Part shown: one piece after another, positions 44,483 to 53,328 of the stretch
How the letters are laid out: every line of letters starts with the position of its first letter
Position numbering within the stretch: the stretch's first letter is position 1
The notes under the pieces: generated by a model
The model's database searches: none
Told to the model about the DNA's origin: nothing
Seen by the model: the letters and a program-made list of their open reading frames with translations, nothing else
Program-made: the position numbers and the translations under genes
Assembly (NCBI GenBank): GCA_036494545.1
Contig: DASXOB010000006.1
Location: 186,001-250,000, forward strand
DNA from: JAICXG01 sp036494545
GTDB taxonomy: Bacteria > Verrucomicrobiota > Verrucomicrobiia > Chthoniobacterales > UBA10450
Direction: 5' to 3'
DNA: 64,000 nucleotides

Positions 44483-45766
44483 ATGGCGGCGACCAGCATC
44501 AACAAAATCGTAGCGCGCGAAATTCTCGATTCGCGCGGCAATCCGACGGTCGAAGTGGACGTGCATCTCGATGGTGGTGGGTTCGGTCGCGCGGCCGTGC
44601 CGAGCGGCGCCAGCACCGGGGAGCATGAAGCCTGGGAAGTGCGCGATGGCGACAGGCAGCGTTACGGCGGCAAGGGCGTGAGAAAGGCCGTCGCTTCGGT
44701 GAACGAAACGATCGCACCGGTCGTTATTGGAATGGATGCGACCGAACAGGCGAAAATCGACCAGGAACTGATCACGCTCGATGGCACGCCTAACAAACAA
44801 AAGTTGGGGGCAAATGCATTGTTAGGCGTTTCCCTCGCGGTGGCACACGCTGCGGCCGATGCCGAAAAGATTCCGCTCTTTCGTTATCTCGGAGGAAGCC
44901 AGGCAAATGTTTTGCCCGTTCCGATGATGAACATTCTCAATGGCGGGGCGCATTCCGATGCACCGATTGATTTCCAGGAATTCATGATCATGCCCAAAGG
45001 CGCACCGACATTTCCGGAAGCCTTGCGCTACGGTGTCGAGGTCTTTCACGCTCTCAAGAGTGTGCTGAAGGAGCGCGGGCTCTCGACCGCAATTGGTGAC
45101 GAAGGCGGTTTCGCGCCCAAGCTCAACTCCGCCGAGGACGCACTGGAGTCGATCGCCGCCGCGGTGAAGAAAGCCGGCTATTCGTTAGGCGAACAAATCT
45201 TCATCGCGCTCGATGCCGCATCCTCCGAATTTTACGACAAGGAGCAGAACGCTTATGTCTTCAAAAAATCGGACGGCTCCAAACGTTCGGCAGAAGAGTT
45301 GATCGATCTCTACGAATCGCTCGCGCGGAAGTTTCCCATCATTTCGATCGAAGACGGCTGCGCGGAAAACGATTGGGATGGCTGGAAGAAGCTCACCGAT
45401 CGGTTAGGCAAAAGCATGCAGCTGGTGGGCGACGATCTTTTCGTGACCAACGTTGCCTTTCTTCGCAAAGGCATCGATCTCGGGGTCGCCAATTCCATCC
45501 TCGTAAAAGTGAATCAAATTGGCACCCTGACCGAAACTTTTGCGACGATCGATCTCGCGAAGCAAAACGATTACACGGCGGTGATTAGTCATCGATCGGG
45601 CGAGACCGAGGACACTACGATTGCGGATATCGCAGTCGCGTCGAACGCCGGCCAGATCAAGACCGGCTCGCTTTGCCGCACTGATCGGGTGGCGAAATAT
45701 AATCAGCTGCTGCGCATCGCTGAAGAGCTCGGTGACAAGGCGGTTTACGGAGGTAAGATGCGTTAG
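44483..45766 (+). CDS. eno: enolase
   Basis: Glycolytic enzyme converting 2-phosphoglycerate into phosphoenolpyruvate. The 427-residue protein has ILDSRGNPTVEVDV, the loop SGASTGEHEAWE, GDEGGFAP (catalytic Glu), SIEDGCAENDWDGW and VGDDLFVTN (magnesium ligands) and SHRSGETEDTTIADIAVA with the catalytic Lys preceding it in VKVNQIGT. All key residues are present. The ftsB-like gene begins at the last base of the stop codon, a common neighbour of eno. Confidence 0.97.
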   Translation: MAATSINKIVAREILDSRGNPTVEVDVHLDGGGFGRAAVPSGASTGEHEAWEVRDGDRQRYGGKGVRKAVASVNETIAPVVIGMDATEQAKIDQELITLDGTPNKQKLGANALLGVSLAVAHAAADAEKIPLFRYLGGSQANVLPVPMMNILNGGAHSDAPIDFQEFMIMPKGAPTFPEALRYGVEVFHALKSVLKERGLSTAIGDEGGFAPKLNSAEDALESIAAAVKKAGYSLGEQIFIALDAASSEFYDKEQNAYVFKKSDGSKRSAEELIDLYESLARKFPIISIEDGCAENDWDGWKKLTDRLGKSMQLVGDDLFVTNVAFLRKGIDLGVANSILVKVNQIGTLTETFATIDLAKQNDYTAVISHRSGETEDTTIADIAVASNAGQIKTGSLCRTDRVAKYNQLLRIAEELGDKAVYGGKMR

Positions 45767-46110
45767 TGGACACGGGCGGTTACAGCGATCTGCGGGCGCG
45801 ACATGAGGCCACCGTGTGGCAGCGCATGAATCACATCCTTGGCATTTTGCTGCTCATGGCTGTCTGGCTGCTCATCATCAGCTTCTTTCTTCCCCCCTAC
45901 AAGAAGCTCACCCAAAGCCGCCATGAGATCGAGCAGATGCAATCGCAGCTCGTGGAAGAGAAGGCATTGCTCGCCCGGCAAACTCGAGAAATTTCGCTTC
46001 TGAAAAGCGATCCCACTTATTTGGAAACCATCGCGCGCGATAAGCTCGATCTTATGAAAGAAGGCGAGACGATTTTCCGCCTCGAAACACATCGAACTGA
46101 GTCGCGCTAG
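45766..46110 (+). CDS. FtsB/DivIC-like septum formation protein
   Basis: A 114-residue bitopic membrane protein: short cytoplasmic start, one transmembrane helix (about 24-43, ILGILLLMAVWLLIISFFLP) and a periplasmic coiled coil (about 48-85) ending with DPTYLETIARDKLDLMKEGE, typical of FtsB. It likely joins FtsL and FtsQ in the divisome. The GTG start at 45766 overlaps the enolase stop (TAGTG), and the eno-ftsB order is conserved in many bacteria. Confidence 0.85.
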   Translation: MDTGGYSDLRARHEATVWQRMNHILGILLLMAVWLLIISFFLPPYKKLTQSRHEIEQMQSQLVEEKALLARQTREISLLKSDPTYLETIARDKLDLMKEGETIFRLETHRTESR

Positions 46111-46172
46111 GCTTGTTGGAACTCCTGCGATTGCGCTTTTAATCGGCAGATAAGACGTCTGTCCTATAGTCG

Positions 46173-47747
46173 TTAGGGGGCTTTTGTTGCGGCAGCCGAC
46201 CCGGAATTGAGTTCCTCTGCGAGCTTGCGCAACAGGGTGCTCGCCGACGCGTCAGGCACAACACGAATGGTTTCGTTTGCCAGCGCGGCCGCCGCCTTTT
46301 TGTCGCCCGATCTGGTCAACGCATCTACCTGTTCCAGGACCGTGCGCAAAATGTCGTCCGGTTTCGAGTAGAGCGTGCGCGCTTCTCGCAGATAACCAAT
46401 CGCAGCGGCAAAATCGCCTCTTTCCTTTTCCTGCAAGGCCAGATCCTCAGCCATCGGTCCATTGCTGGCGCGCGATGCGGCGAGGCGTCCATTCTTGAGG
46501 TACTCGAGCCTTTCCGCCTTTGCGTTTTGGAGCGCAAACTCATGATACATTTGCCAATCGCTCTTCTTGTTTTCGTCGCGTCCGGTTTCGAGCTGGAGCC
46601 AATCCTTGTAGGGCCGATAGAGCGGATCACCAACCGCGACATTCATCCACGAAAGCGTGCACAACGACATATAGGCGCTCTCCGCAAAAGTGAAACCATG
46701 GAGCAATCGGTTGTTAAAAATATCGAGGTGATGTGTCAATTGCAGATATGGTTCGTAAACGTTGCCTAACGACGCCGCGGCGCCTTTACTTAGAAGGGGT
46801 CCTACCCAGCCAGCTTCCGGCGAACGGAGTGTGCTCGCGCTGAAGGAGTAGATATGCACTGCCACCGCGCCGGGCGCGAAATGGAAATCGGGATCGACAA
46901 AAGGTCCGGTCACTCCATCGGCGTACCAACCGTAATAAAGGACGCAGTCGTTCATCGGGAAACCCGAGGGGAAGAGCGCGCCTTCCTGATCATAAACCGT
47001 CGGAATGCCGACGCTGCGCAGATCCTTCACCACGCTTTGCAACCACTTGTCACCGTCGGCCAAGGCACCGGAAGAATGATCGGCGCCATCGACGTAGGCG
47101 CGACCCCAAAGCCCGGAATTCTCGGTCGCGACCGCGTCGCTGATCATTCGCCTAACGACGGCCTCGCTTGGCCCGTCCAGTCGGCAAACCAGCAACAGCG
47201 GCAGACCATCCAGCTCCTGTATCGCCCGAAAGCTTTGAAAGTATGGGTTCACTATCGGTCCGGAAATCTGGCGTGAAAAAAGACCCAGCGCTGCCAGCTC
47301 AGAATCGACGGAACCCCTGTTTTCTTTTCCCGTCGGGTTGTCCTCCGGATGATCGCCGGGATAGGTCTCGATCGCGCGAATTTTAAGCGGCACGCCGCGC
47401 ATGAGCGCGACGAAATGAATGCGCATAGTACGCACAGTCGGATGACCGTCGAGCTCCTTGCCCAACGTCCACCACTGATGCTGGGTGAAAACCCTGCGTA
47501 GTGGTTCGGCAATCTTCGCATCGTAATCCTGGCGGTTGATCTCCTCCTCGGTCGAACATTCCAGCCCGATGAGGTGATCCTCCGGAATGCCGCGCGCTTT
47601 CGCATAAAAGCGGGCCAGTGTCAGCGAGTCGGATGCTTTCCGATTGTAAACAATCACGGTCGCCTGAGCGAGGTCCGTGGAATTCGCAGCGAGAAGCGTG
47701 CTCGTGCCTAACGACACCGTGACCAGCACGCAGAGCAATTGATTCAT
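46173..47747 (-). CDS. TIGR03790 family exported protein
   Basis: A 524-residue protein with signal peptide (about 1-20) and the features of the TIGR03790 family of unknown function: VIVYNRKASDSLTLARFYAKAR near the start, of which VIVYNRKASDSLTLA is typical, LMRGVPLKIR, LLLVCRLDGPS, and YYGWYADGVTGPF with SFSASTLRS. The last 130 residues add helical, TPR-like repeats. It overlaps the MBL-fold gene by four bases (ATGA type), so the two are co-translated. The TAA stop lies in the word at 46170-46177. Confidence 0.85.
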   Translation of the reverse strand: MNQLLCVLVTVSLGTSTLLAANSTDLAQATVIVYNRKASDSLTLARFYAKARGIPEDHLIGLECSTEEEINRQDYDAKIAEPLRRVFTQHQWWTLGKELDGHPTVRTMRIHFVALMRGVPLKIRAIETYPGDHPEDNPTGKENRGSVDSELAALGLFSRQISGPIVNPYFQSFRAIQELDGLPLLLVCRLDGPSEAVVRRMISDAVATENSGLWGRAYVDGADHSSGALADGDKWLQSVVKDLRSVGIPTVYDQEGALFPSGFPMNDCVLYYGWYADGVTGPFVDPDFHFAPGAVAVHIYSFSASTLRSPEAGWVGPLLSKGAAASLGNVYEPYLQLTHHLDIFNNRLLHGFTFAESAYMSLCTLSWMNVAVGDPLYRPYKDWLQLETGRDENKKSDWQMYHEFALQNAKAERLEYLKNGRLAASRASNGPMAEDLALQEKERGDFAAAIGYLREARTLYSKPDDILRTVLEQVDALTRSGDKKAAAALANETIRVVPDASASTLLRKLAEELNSGSAAATKAP

Positions 47748-48589
47748 GCCGGGAAGTCAATTTTCAGTCCGTCGTAGGCGATGCCAACGCCGGACGGCAG
47801 GGTCGTTTCGGCGCTTTGCGGCAGCTCGTGACAAATATGAGTGAAGAGTGTGCGCGTCGGATGGACCCGTTGTGCCACTTCCAACGCCTGGCCAATGCTG
47901 AGATGCGTGGGATGCGGCTTTGCGCGCAGGGCGTCGATGACGAGTAACTGCACACCTTCGATCTTGCGTGCAATCTCGTCGGGCACTGCACTGCAATCGC
48001 TCAGATAGGCCGCCAGCTTCGCGCCGTGGCGTGAAAAGAGATACCCGTAGGTTTCGGATGATCCGTGCGGCACGGGCAGCGGAGTGAGGAGTGTTTTGCC
48101 TAACGAGAAAGGTCCGCAAATGATATGCGGTTCCGGTCTTAAATACCCGGGCCAGGGGTTGTCTGTTTTGAAGGCGAAGTCGTAGACCCGCTCCAGGCTC
48201 GCCATCGTTTCGGCCGAAGCGTAAACCGGCATGCGTCCGCCCCGCGTCGCCGCAAAACGCCGCAGGTCGTCGAATCCCATAACGTGATCGGTGTGCGCAT
48301 GCGTCATGATCGCGGCGTCAACCCGCCAGATATTTTCGCGCAGGCATTGCGTGCGAAGATCGGTGCCGGTATCGACGACATAAGCGCCCTCCGGCGTTTC
48401 GAGATAAATCGACGCACGGCTCCGATTGTCGCGGGGATCGCTGGAACGACAAACTGCGCAGTCGCAGCAGAGCATTGGCACGCCGACCGACGTGCCGGTG
48501 CCGAGAAACGTGAGCCGCAGTTCGAGGCCCTCGGGGAGTTGAGACTTCCCGTTTGGCAGTTGAGATTCGGAGCCGTTCAGAGACTCCAC
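47744..48589 (-). CDS. MBL-fold metal-dependent hydrolase (PhnP-like)
   Basis: A 281-residue beta-lactamase-fold hydrolase of the PhnP/phosphodiesterase type. It shows FLGTGTSVGVPMLCCDC with a Cys-rich loop (CCDCAVC) like that of PhnP, and the metal motif THAHTDHVMGFDDLR, with later SDCSAVP and THICHE ligands. It likely hydrolyses a cyclic phosphodiester. The first ~22 residues (SQLPNGKSQLPEG) are encoded by a quasi-repeat, so the true start could be nearer LRLTFLG, although no standard start codon is present there. Confidence 0.85.
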   Translation of the reverse strand: MESLNGSESQLPNGKSQLPEGLELRLTFLGTGTSVGVPMLCCDCAVCRSSDPRDNRSRASIYLETPEGAYVVDTGTDLRTQCLRENIWRVDAAIMTHAHTDHVMGFDDLRRFAATRGGRMPVYASAETMASLERVYDFAFKTDNPWPGYLRPEPHIICGPFSLGKTLLTPLPVPHGSSETYGYLFSRHGAKLAAYLSDCSAVPDEIARKIEGVQLLVIDALRAKPHPTHLSIGQALEVAQRVHPTRTLFTHICHELPQSAETTLPSGVGIAYDGLKIDFPA

Positions 48590-48621
48590 CTCTCAACTCT
48601 CAGTCCACAACTCTCAACTCC
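48535..48621. repeat. 7-base quasi-tandem and inverted repeat at a divergent gene junction
   Basis: GGAGTTGAGA (48535-48544) is the exact inverse of TCTCAACTCC (48612-48621); AGTTGAGA (48558-48565) likewise faces TCTCAACT (48591-48598). On the minus strand the right half reads as 7-mers AGTTGAG, AGTTGTG, GACTGAG, AGTTGAG. It covers the promoter region of recN and the first codons of the MBL-fold gene, so it may influence both. Confidence 0.55.
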
Positions 48622-48622
48622 G

Positions 48623-50275
48623 GTGTTGCTCAGCTTGCTTCGAATCAAAAACCTTGCTCTGGTCGAGGATCTGGAGTGGGAGCTGGCGCCGGGATTCACC
48701 GCGATTACCGGCGAAACGGGAGCGGGCAAATCGATCATCATCGGCGCGCTCCAGTTATTGTTAGGCGAGCGGGCCGATAAATCGCTCATCCGCACCGGAG
48801 CCGAGGCCTGCGCCGTAGAGGCAATTTTTTCGGGCGATGATTTTACCGCTCTCAACGCGCGGCTGGACGAGTCGGGCATCGAGCCGGTCGACGACGAGCT
48901 CCTGGTAAAACGGAGCTTTTCGTTAGGCGGAAGCAATCGGCAGTTCGTGAACGGTTCACCCACCACCCTGGCGCTTTTGAAGACGATCGGCGACGGCCTG
49001 GTGGATTTGCACGGGCCGCACGATCACCAGTCGATCCTCTCGCCCGAGCGACAACTGGATTTGCTCGATCGCTTCGCGCACGCCGAGCCGGTCTTGCAGG
49101 CTTATCAGAAAAGTTATCGCCGTTGGCAGGAATTGATCGGCGAGGAAAAGGCATTGAGCACGGCGGAGTCAGCGCGTGAACAGGAGCTGGATCTTTTGCG
49201 TCATCAGGTGAGCGAAATCGCGGTGGCAAATCTTGCGCCTAACGAGGAGGAGCAAATCGTCGCGCGCTATAAAATGGCGAGCAACAGCCGCCGGCTGATC
49301 GAGCTGGCAACGGCGGTTTCGCGACAACTTTCCGAGATCGACAACGCCGTTCTCAACCAGCTTGCTGAGACGCAGCGACTGTTACGCGAACTCGAAAAAA
49401 TCGATTCCAGCCTAACGACCACGGCTGCTGCGCATGCCACTGCTGTGGTCGAACTGAACGAAGTGGCGCGCACGCTCGATCGCTACGCGGAAAGGCTCGA
49501 CCTCGATCCGGAGCAACTGGCGCGGCTCGAGGAACGGGTCACAACGCTCGAGACTTTGAAGCGCAAATATGGCGCGACAATTTCCGAGGTCATGGCCTTC
49601 GGCGAGCGCGCAGCAGAACGAATGCGCAAGATCGAAGGTCGCGAGGCGGAGTTGGAACGTCTAGGGAGGGAAATCGCGGAGACAAGAAAAACAGTGAATC
49701 GCAGCGCGGCGACACTGCGGAAGGCGCGACAAGGGGCCGCGCCGAAACTGAGCCGAAACATTCGGCAGCAATTGGCCGACCTCGGGTTTCGTCAGTCGGA
49801 GTTCGAAGTGCAACTCACACCTGAAGGTGAGCCGCGACTCCGCGGGACGGAATCGGTCGAGCTGCTCTTCTCGCCGAATCCGGGCGAACCGCTCAAGCCG
49901 CTGCGGACAGTGGCGTCGAGTGGCGAAGTCTCGCGTCTCATGCTCGCGATCAAGTCGGCTCTTGCGTTGCAGGATGAGATTCCGCTTCTGGTTTTCGATG
50001 AGATTGACGCCAACGTCGGCGGCGAAATTGCCAACGCTGTTGGCGAAAAGATGCGTGTCCTGGCGGAAAAACATCAGGTGCTTTGCATCACGCATCTGCC
50101 GCAGGTTGCGGCGCGGGCGAGGACGCATTTTGTCGTGACCAAGGCTGTCACCGGTGGCCGTACTTTCTCGCAACTGCGCGAAGTAAAAGGCAAGGCGCGC
50201 CAGGAAGAAATCGCGCGCATGCTCGGCGGAAAGAGCGAATCGGCGTTAAAGCACGCTGCAACGTTGCTGGGTTAG
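48623..50275 (+). CDS. recN: DNA repair protein RecN
   Basis: SMC-like ATPase active in repair of double-strand breaks. The 550-residue protein has the Walker A motif TGETGAGKS, LLGERADKSLIRTG, the LHGPHDHQSIL signature, long coiled coils (about 180-360), VASSGEVSRLMLAIK (signature) and LLVFDEIDANVGGEIA (Walker B). The frame is open upstream to 48284, but the family starts at LLRIKNLALVED, so I chose GTG 48623. Three exact CCTAACGA-type words (48920, 49238, 49411) lie within it. Confidence 0.95.
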   Translation: MLLSLLRIKNLALVEDLEWELAPGFTAITGETGAGKSIIIGALQLLLGERADKSLIRTGAEACAVEAIFSGDDFTALNARLDESGIEPVDDELLVKRSFSLGGSNRQFVNGSPTTLALLKTIGDGLVDLHGPHDHQSILSPERQLDLLDRFAHAEPVLQAYQKSYRRWQELIGEEKALSTAESAREQELDLLRHQVSEIAVANLAPNEEEQIVARYKMASNSRRLIELATAVSRQLSEIDNAVLNQLAETQRLLRELEKIDSSLTTTAAAHATAVVELNEVARTLDRYAERLDLDPEQLARLEERVTTLETLKRKYGATISEVMAFGERAAERMRKIEGREAELERLGREIAETRKTVNRSAATLRKARQGAAPKLSRNIRQQLADLGFRQSEFEVQLTPEGEPRLRGTESVELLFSPNPGEPLKPLRTVASSGEVSRLMLAIKSALALQDEIPLLVFDEIDANVGGEIANAVGEKMRVLAEKHQVLCITHLPQVAARARTHFVVTKAVTGGRTFSQLREVKGKARQEEIARMLGGKSESALKHAATLLG

Positions 50276-50354
50276 GGCGTGATTTTGTCCCAACTAGACG
50301 ACCGCATGGAACGGAGAGTGCTTAAAATCTGGTGGCCTGTCACTCCGATCTCTC

Positions 50355-50981
50355 GTGGACGCGCGAACAAGAAAGATTTTAGCAACCGCAGCCCTGGCCT
50401 TCGCCTGGAGCGGCGCAATTGCGTTTGGACTGTGCATCCTGCTCAACTACGAAAGCACACCGGGAGGCGTCGGCCGAGTGCCGCAAACATGGCCGGCGAA
50501 ATCGAGAATCGCGCACGCCCTCGATCGACCTACCCTGGTGATGCTTGCGCATCCACTGTGCTCTTGCACGCGCGCGAGCGTAGATGAGCTGGCGCGGGCC
50601 CTGGCCCGCGCGCAGCGCGAGGTGAGCGTCTACGTGCTCTTTTGGACGCCTAACGAATCGCCGGCATGGCAGGAGACGGAGCTTCGACGGCGCGCGGCTG
50701 CCATCCCGGGAGTGACTGTCGTGTCCGACCGGGGAGGCACTGAAGCGCGTCTCTTTGGTGCGGAGACTTCGGGGCAGACTCTGCTCTTCAATGCCCGGGG
50801 CCGGCTGATCTTTAGCGGCGGGATTACCTCCTCACGGGGGCATGCCGGCGACAATGCGGGTGAGAGCGCGCTCGTATCTCTGATCAATGGTCAGTACGCC
50901 AAGGTTTCCAGAACGTTCGTATTCGGCTGTTCTCTGAGTGGCCGGCAGGAGAAAGCAGATCAAACGTTATGTCCGCAATGA
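50355..50981 (+). CDS. membrane-anchored thioredoxin-like (RedB-type) protein
   Basis: A 208-residue protein with an N-terminal transmembrane helix (about 10-30) and a thioredoxin-like fold: LVMLAHPLCSCTRASVDELA with a CSC motif in the place of the redox CxxC, VYVLFWTPNESPAW, and GQTLLFNARGRLIFSGG. Such proteins are sometimes named RedB; function unknown. GTG start at 50355. It overlaps the histidine kinase gene by 13 bases, so the two are co-expressed and it may supply or sense a signal for the kinase. Confidence 0.72.
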   Translation: MDARTRKILATAALAFAWSGAIAFGLCILLNYESTPGGVGRVPQTWPAKSRIAHALDRPTLVMLAHPLCSCTRASVDELARALARAQREVSVYVLFWTPNESPAWQETELRRRAAAIPGVTVVSDRGGTEARLFGAETSGQTLLFNARGRLIFSGGITSSRGHAGDNAGESALVSLINGQYAKVSRTFVFGCSLSGRQEKADQTLCPQ

Positions 50982-53152
50982 CCGCACAGAAGGAGCTGGA
51001 GCGGGCCTCCGCCGGCCGGGCGGATGAACTATTCCGGCGGCATCAGCACGAAATCTATTGCAAGACCGACGTGCTTTTCGCGCGGCTGATGCTTTTTCAG
51101 TGGGTGGTCGGTATCGTCGCCGCGCTAGTCGTTTCGCCGCTGACCTGGAGCGGCCAGTCGAGCCAGATTCATATTCACGTTTGGGCGATGATTTTTCTGG
51201 GCGGCCTGATCACTCTTTTTCCAGTATGGCTGACTCGGGTCTGGCCGGGCGCGGTCGGGACGCGATATGTGATTGCCGTCGCCCAGATGCTGATGTCCTC
51301 CTTGCTCATCAGCGTAAGCGGTGGACGAATTGAAACCCATTTTCACATTTTCGGCTCGCTCGTCATTCTGTCGTTTTATCGCGATTGGCGGGTCCTGATC
51401 CCGGCCACGATCGTCGTCGGACTCGACCATTTCCTGCGCGGAATTTACTGGCCTTACTCGGTCTACGGCGTCCTCTCCGCCAGTCCCTGGCGTTCCATCG
51501 AACATTCCGCCTGGGTCATCTTCGAAGATGTCTTCCTCGTAATCTCCTGCTTGCGCAGCATCACTGAAATGTGCTCCATCGCCAACCGCACCGCTGCCTT
51601 GGAAGCGAGCGAGCAAAATTTTCGGCAGATTTTTGAGGAAGCTCCAATCGGCATGGCGGTGGTTGGACTGGATGAACGGTTTCGCCAGGCGAACGCCGCG
51701 TTTTGCCAGATGGTGGACTATTCCCAGGAAGAACTGATCACTCGCACGCCTTTGGATATCACCGACCCCGAAGATGTCGCGCCCCATCGGCAATGGGCGC
51801 AGGAGATGTTGAGCAGCAACGGGAGCAACCGGGTGGAGAAGCGCTACCGTCGCAAGGGGGGAGAAGTCGTCTGGTCGACACGGAGCGGCTGCATCATTCG
51901 CGATGGCGTGGGCGAGCCACGTCATTTCCTGATCATGGTCGAGGACATCTCGGAACGGAAACGCGCGGAAGCAGCCTTGCGCGAGGCAAAGGAGGAAGCC
52001 GACCGGGCGAACTGCGCGAAGAGCGAATTTCTTTCCCGGATGAGCCACGAATTGCGCACGCCGCTCAATGCCATTCTTGGCTTCGGTCAACTCCTCGAAG
52101 GGGAGTCTCCGACCGAATCACAGAGCGACGCCATCTCTCATATTCTCGGTGCCGGGCGTCACCTGCTCGAACTCATTAATGAAGTGCTCGACATCAGCGG
52201 GATTGAAGCCGGCCGCCTCCAGCTTTCGGTCGAGCCGGTCAGCGTCGCGGAGGCCATCCGGCAAGCCGTCGATCTCATGCGTCCACTCGCCGTGGAGCGG
52301 GCGATTGAGATTTGCCTGCCGTTGCGCATCGATGACCGGCTTCATGTCCTGGCCGACCGGCAACGCCTCAGACAAGTCCTGTTAAATTTGCTGACTAACG
52401 GAATGAAATACACGCGGGTTGGCGGCATGGTCCGCGTCTCCGTCGACGAGCGCAATTGGGAAAAAATTCGCCTTATCGTTAGTGACACCGGTGTAGGCAT
52501 TCCCACGGAAAAGTTTTCACGGCTCTTTACCCCGTTCGATCGGTTAGGGGCGGAATATTCCAATGTGCAGGGCACGGGGCTCGGGCTCGCGCTCTGCCGG
52601 CGTTTGATGGAAGCGATGAAGGGATGCATCGCAGTTGAGAGTACGCCAGGGCGCGGCAGTAGTTTTTCGATTGAACTCCCACGCGCGCCACTGCCCATCG
52701 AGTCCCTGACGGTTCACGAGCCAGCAATCATGGGCAGGCTATCCGAATCGGTCGGTCCGGAGAAGCGGACGATTCTTTGTATCGAAGACAACCCTTCGAG
52801 CCTGACGCTGATCAGGCGGATATTGGCAAAGCGACCAGCGATCGAATTGCTGACCACCGTGCAAGGCAGCATCGGACTTGAACTTGCTCGGCAGCAGCGG
52901 CCCGATCTTATCCTGCTTGATCTACATCTGCCTGATCTACCCGGCTGGGAGATATTGGCGCAATTGCAAGCTTGCCACGAGACCCGCTCAATCCCCGTGA
53001 TTGTCATTAGCGCCGATGCGACCGCGAGGCAGATCGATCGCCTCTTGAGCGCCGGGGCCCGTGCTTACCTTACCAAGCCGATCGACGTCGCAGAGTTTTC
53101 CAAAGTGATGGGAGAAACGCTCAATTCGGTAAAAGAGGGCGTCGCTGCCTAA
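50969..53152 (+). CDS. hybrid sensor histidine kinase (one PAS domain)
   Basis: A 727-residue membrane kinase. Residues about 40-205 form a five- to six-helix sensor with conserved histidines (HIHVW, ETHFHIFGS, DHFLRG). Then one PAS domain with PAC (about 215-335), HisKA with MSHELRTP (H360), HATPase (NLLTNGMKYT, DTGVGIP, GTGLGLAL), and a receiver with DLILLDLHLPD (phospho-acceptor D651) and KPID. Phosphate probably passes from H360 to D651 and then to a separate partner. The gene after it is a homologue, so the pair arose by duplication. The TAA stop is in a GCCTAACGA word. Confidence 0.92.
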   Translation: MSAMTAQKELERASAGRADELFRRHQHEIYCKTDVLFARLMLFQWVVGIVAALVVSPLTWSGQSSQIHIHVWAMIFLGGLITLFPVWLTRVWPGAVGTRYVIAVAQMLMSSLLISVSGGRIETHFHIFGSLVILSFYRDWRVLIPATIVVGLDHFLRGIYWPYSVYGVLSASPWRSIEHSAWVIFEDVFLVISCLRSITEMCSIANRTAALEASEQNFRQIFEEAPIGMAVVGLDERFRQANAAFCQMVDYSQEELITRTPLDITDPEDVAPHRQWAQEMLSSNGSNRVEKRYRRKGGEVVWSTRSGCIIRDGVGEPRHFLIMVEDISERKRAEAALREAKEEADRANCAKSEFLSRMSHELRTPLNAILGFGQLLEGESPTESQSDAISHILGAGRHLLELINEVLDISGIEAGRLQLSVEPVSVAEAIRQAVDLMRPLAVERAIEICLPLRIDDRLHVLADRQRLRQVLLNLLTNGMKYTRVGGMVRVSVDERNWEKIRLIVSDTGVGIPTEKFSRLFTPFDRLGAEYSNVQGTGLGLALCRRLMEAMKGCIAVESTPGRGSSFSIELPRAPLPIESLTVHEPAIMGRLSESVGPEKRTILCIEDNPSSLTLIRRILAKRPAIELLTTVQGSIGLELARQQRPDLILLDLHLPDLPGWEILAQLQACHETRSIPVIVISADATARQIDRLLSAGARAYLTKPIDVAEFSKVMGETLNSVKEGVAA

Positions 53153-53328
53153 CGACAAGCGGAGACGAACCACCGGCAGACGCCGCGGGGGGCCACGAAG
53201 TTGGGAATCGCGCGCTCCATCGCCTTGTCAGCTTCCTCCCCACAGGCGGCCGATCGGCTGCGATTTTCCAACAGCGCTGGAACAGGGTCTGCTCAGCAAG
53301 AGCCGGCGTATTCCCGCACGCCGCCGGG

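Noticed and set aside
46111..46172. AGACGTCT palindrome as an operator or terminator
   Set aside because: It is only eight bases long with no T-run or second copy nearby.
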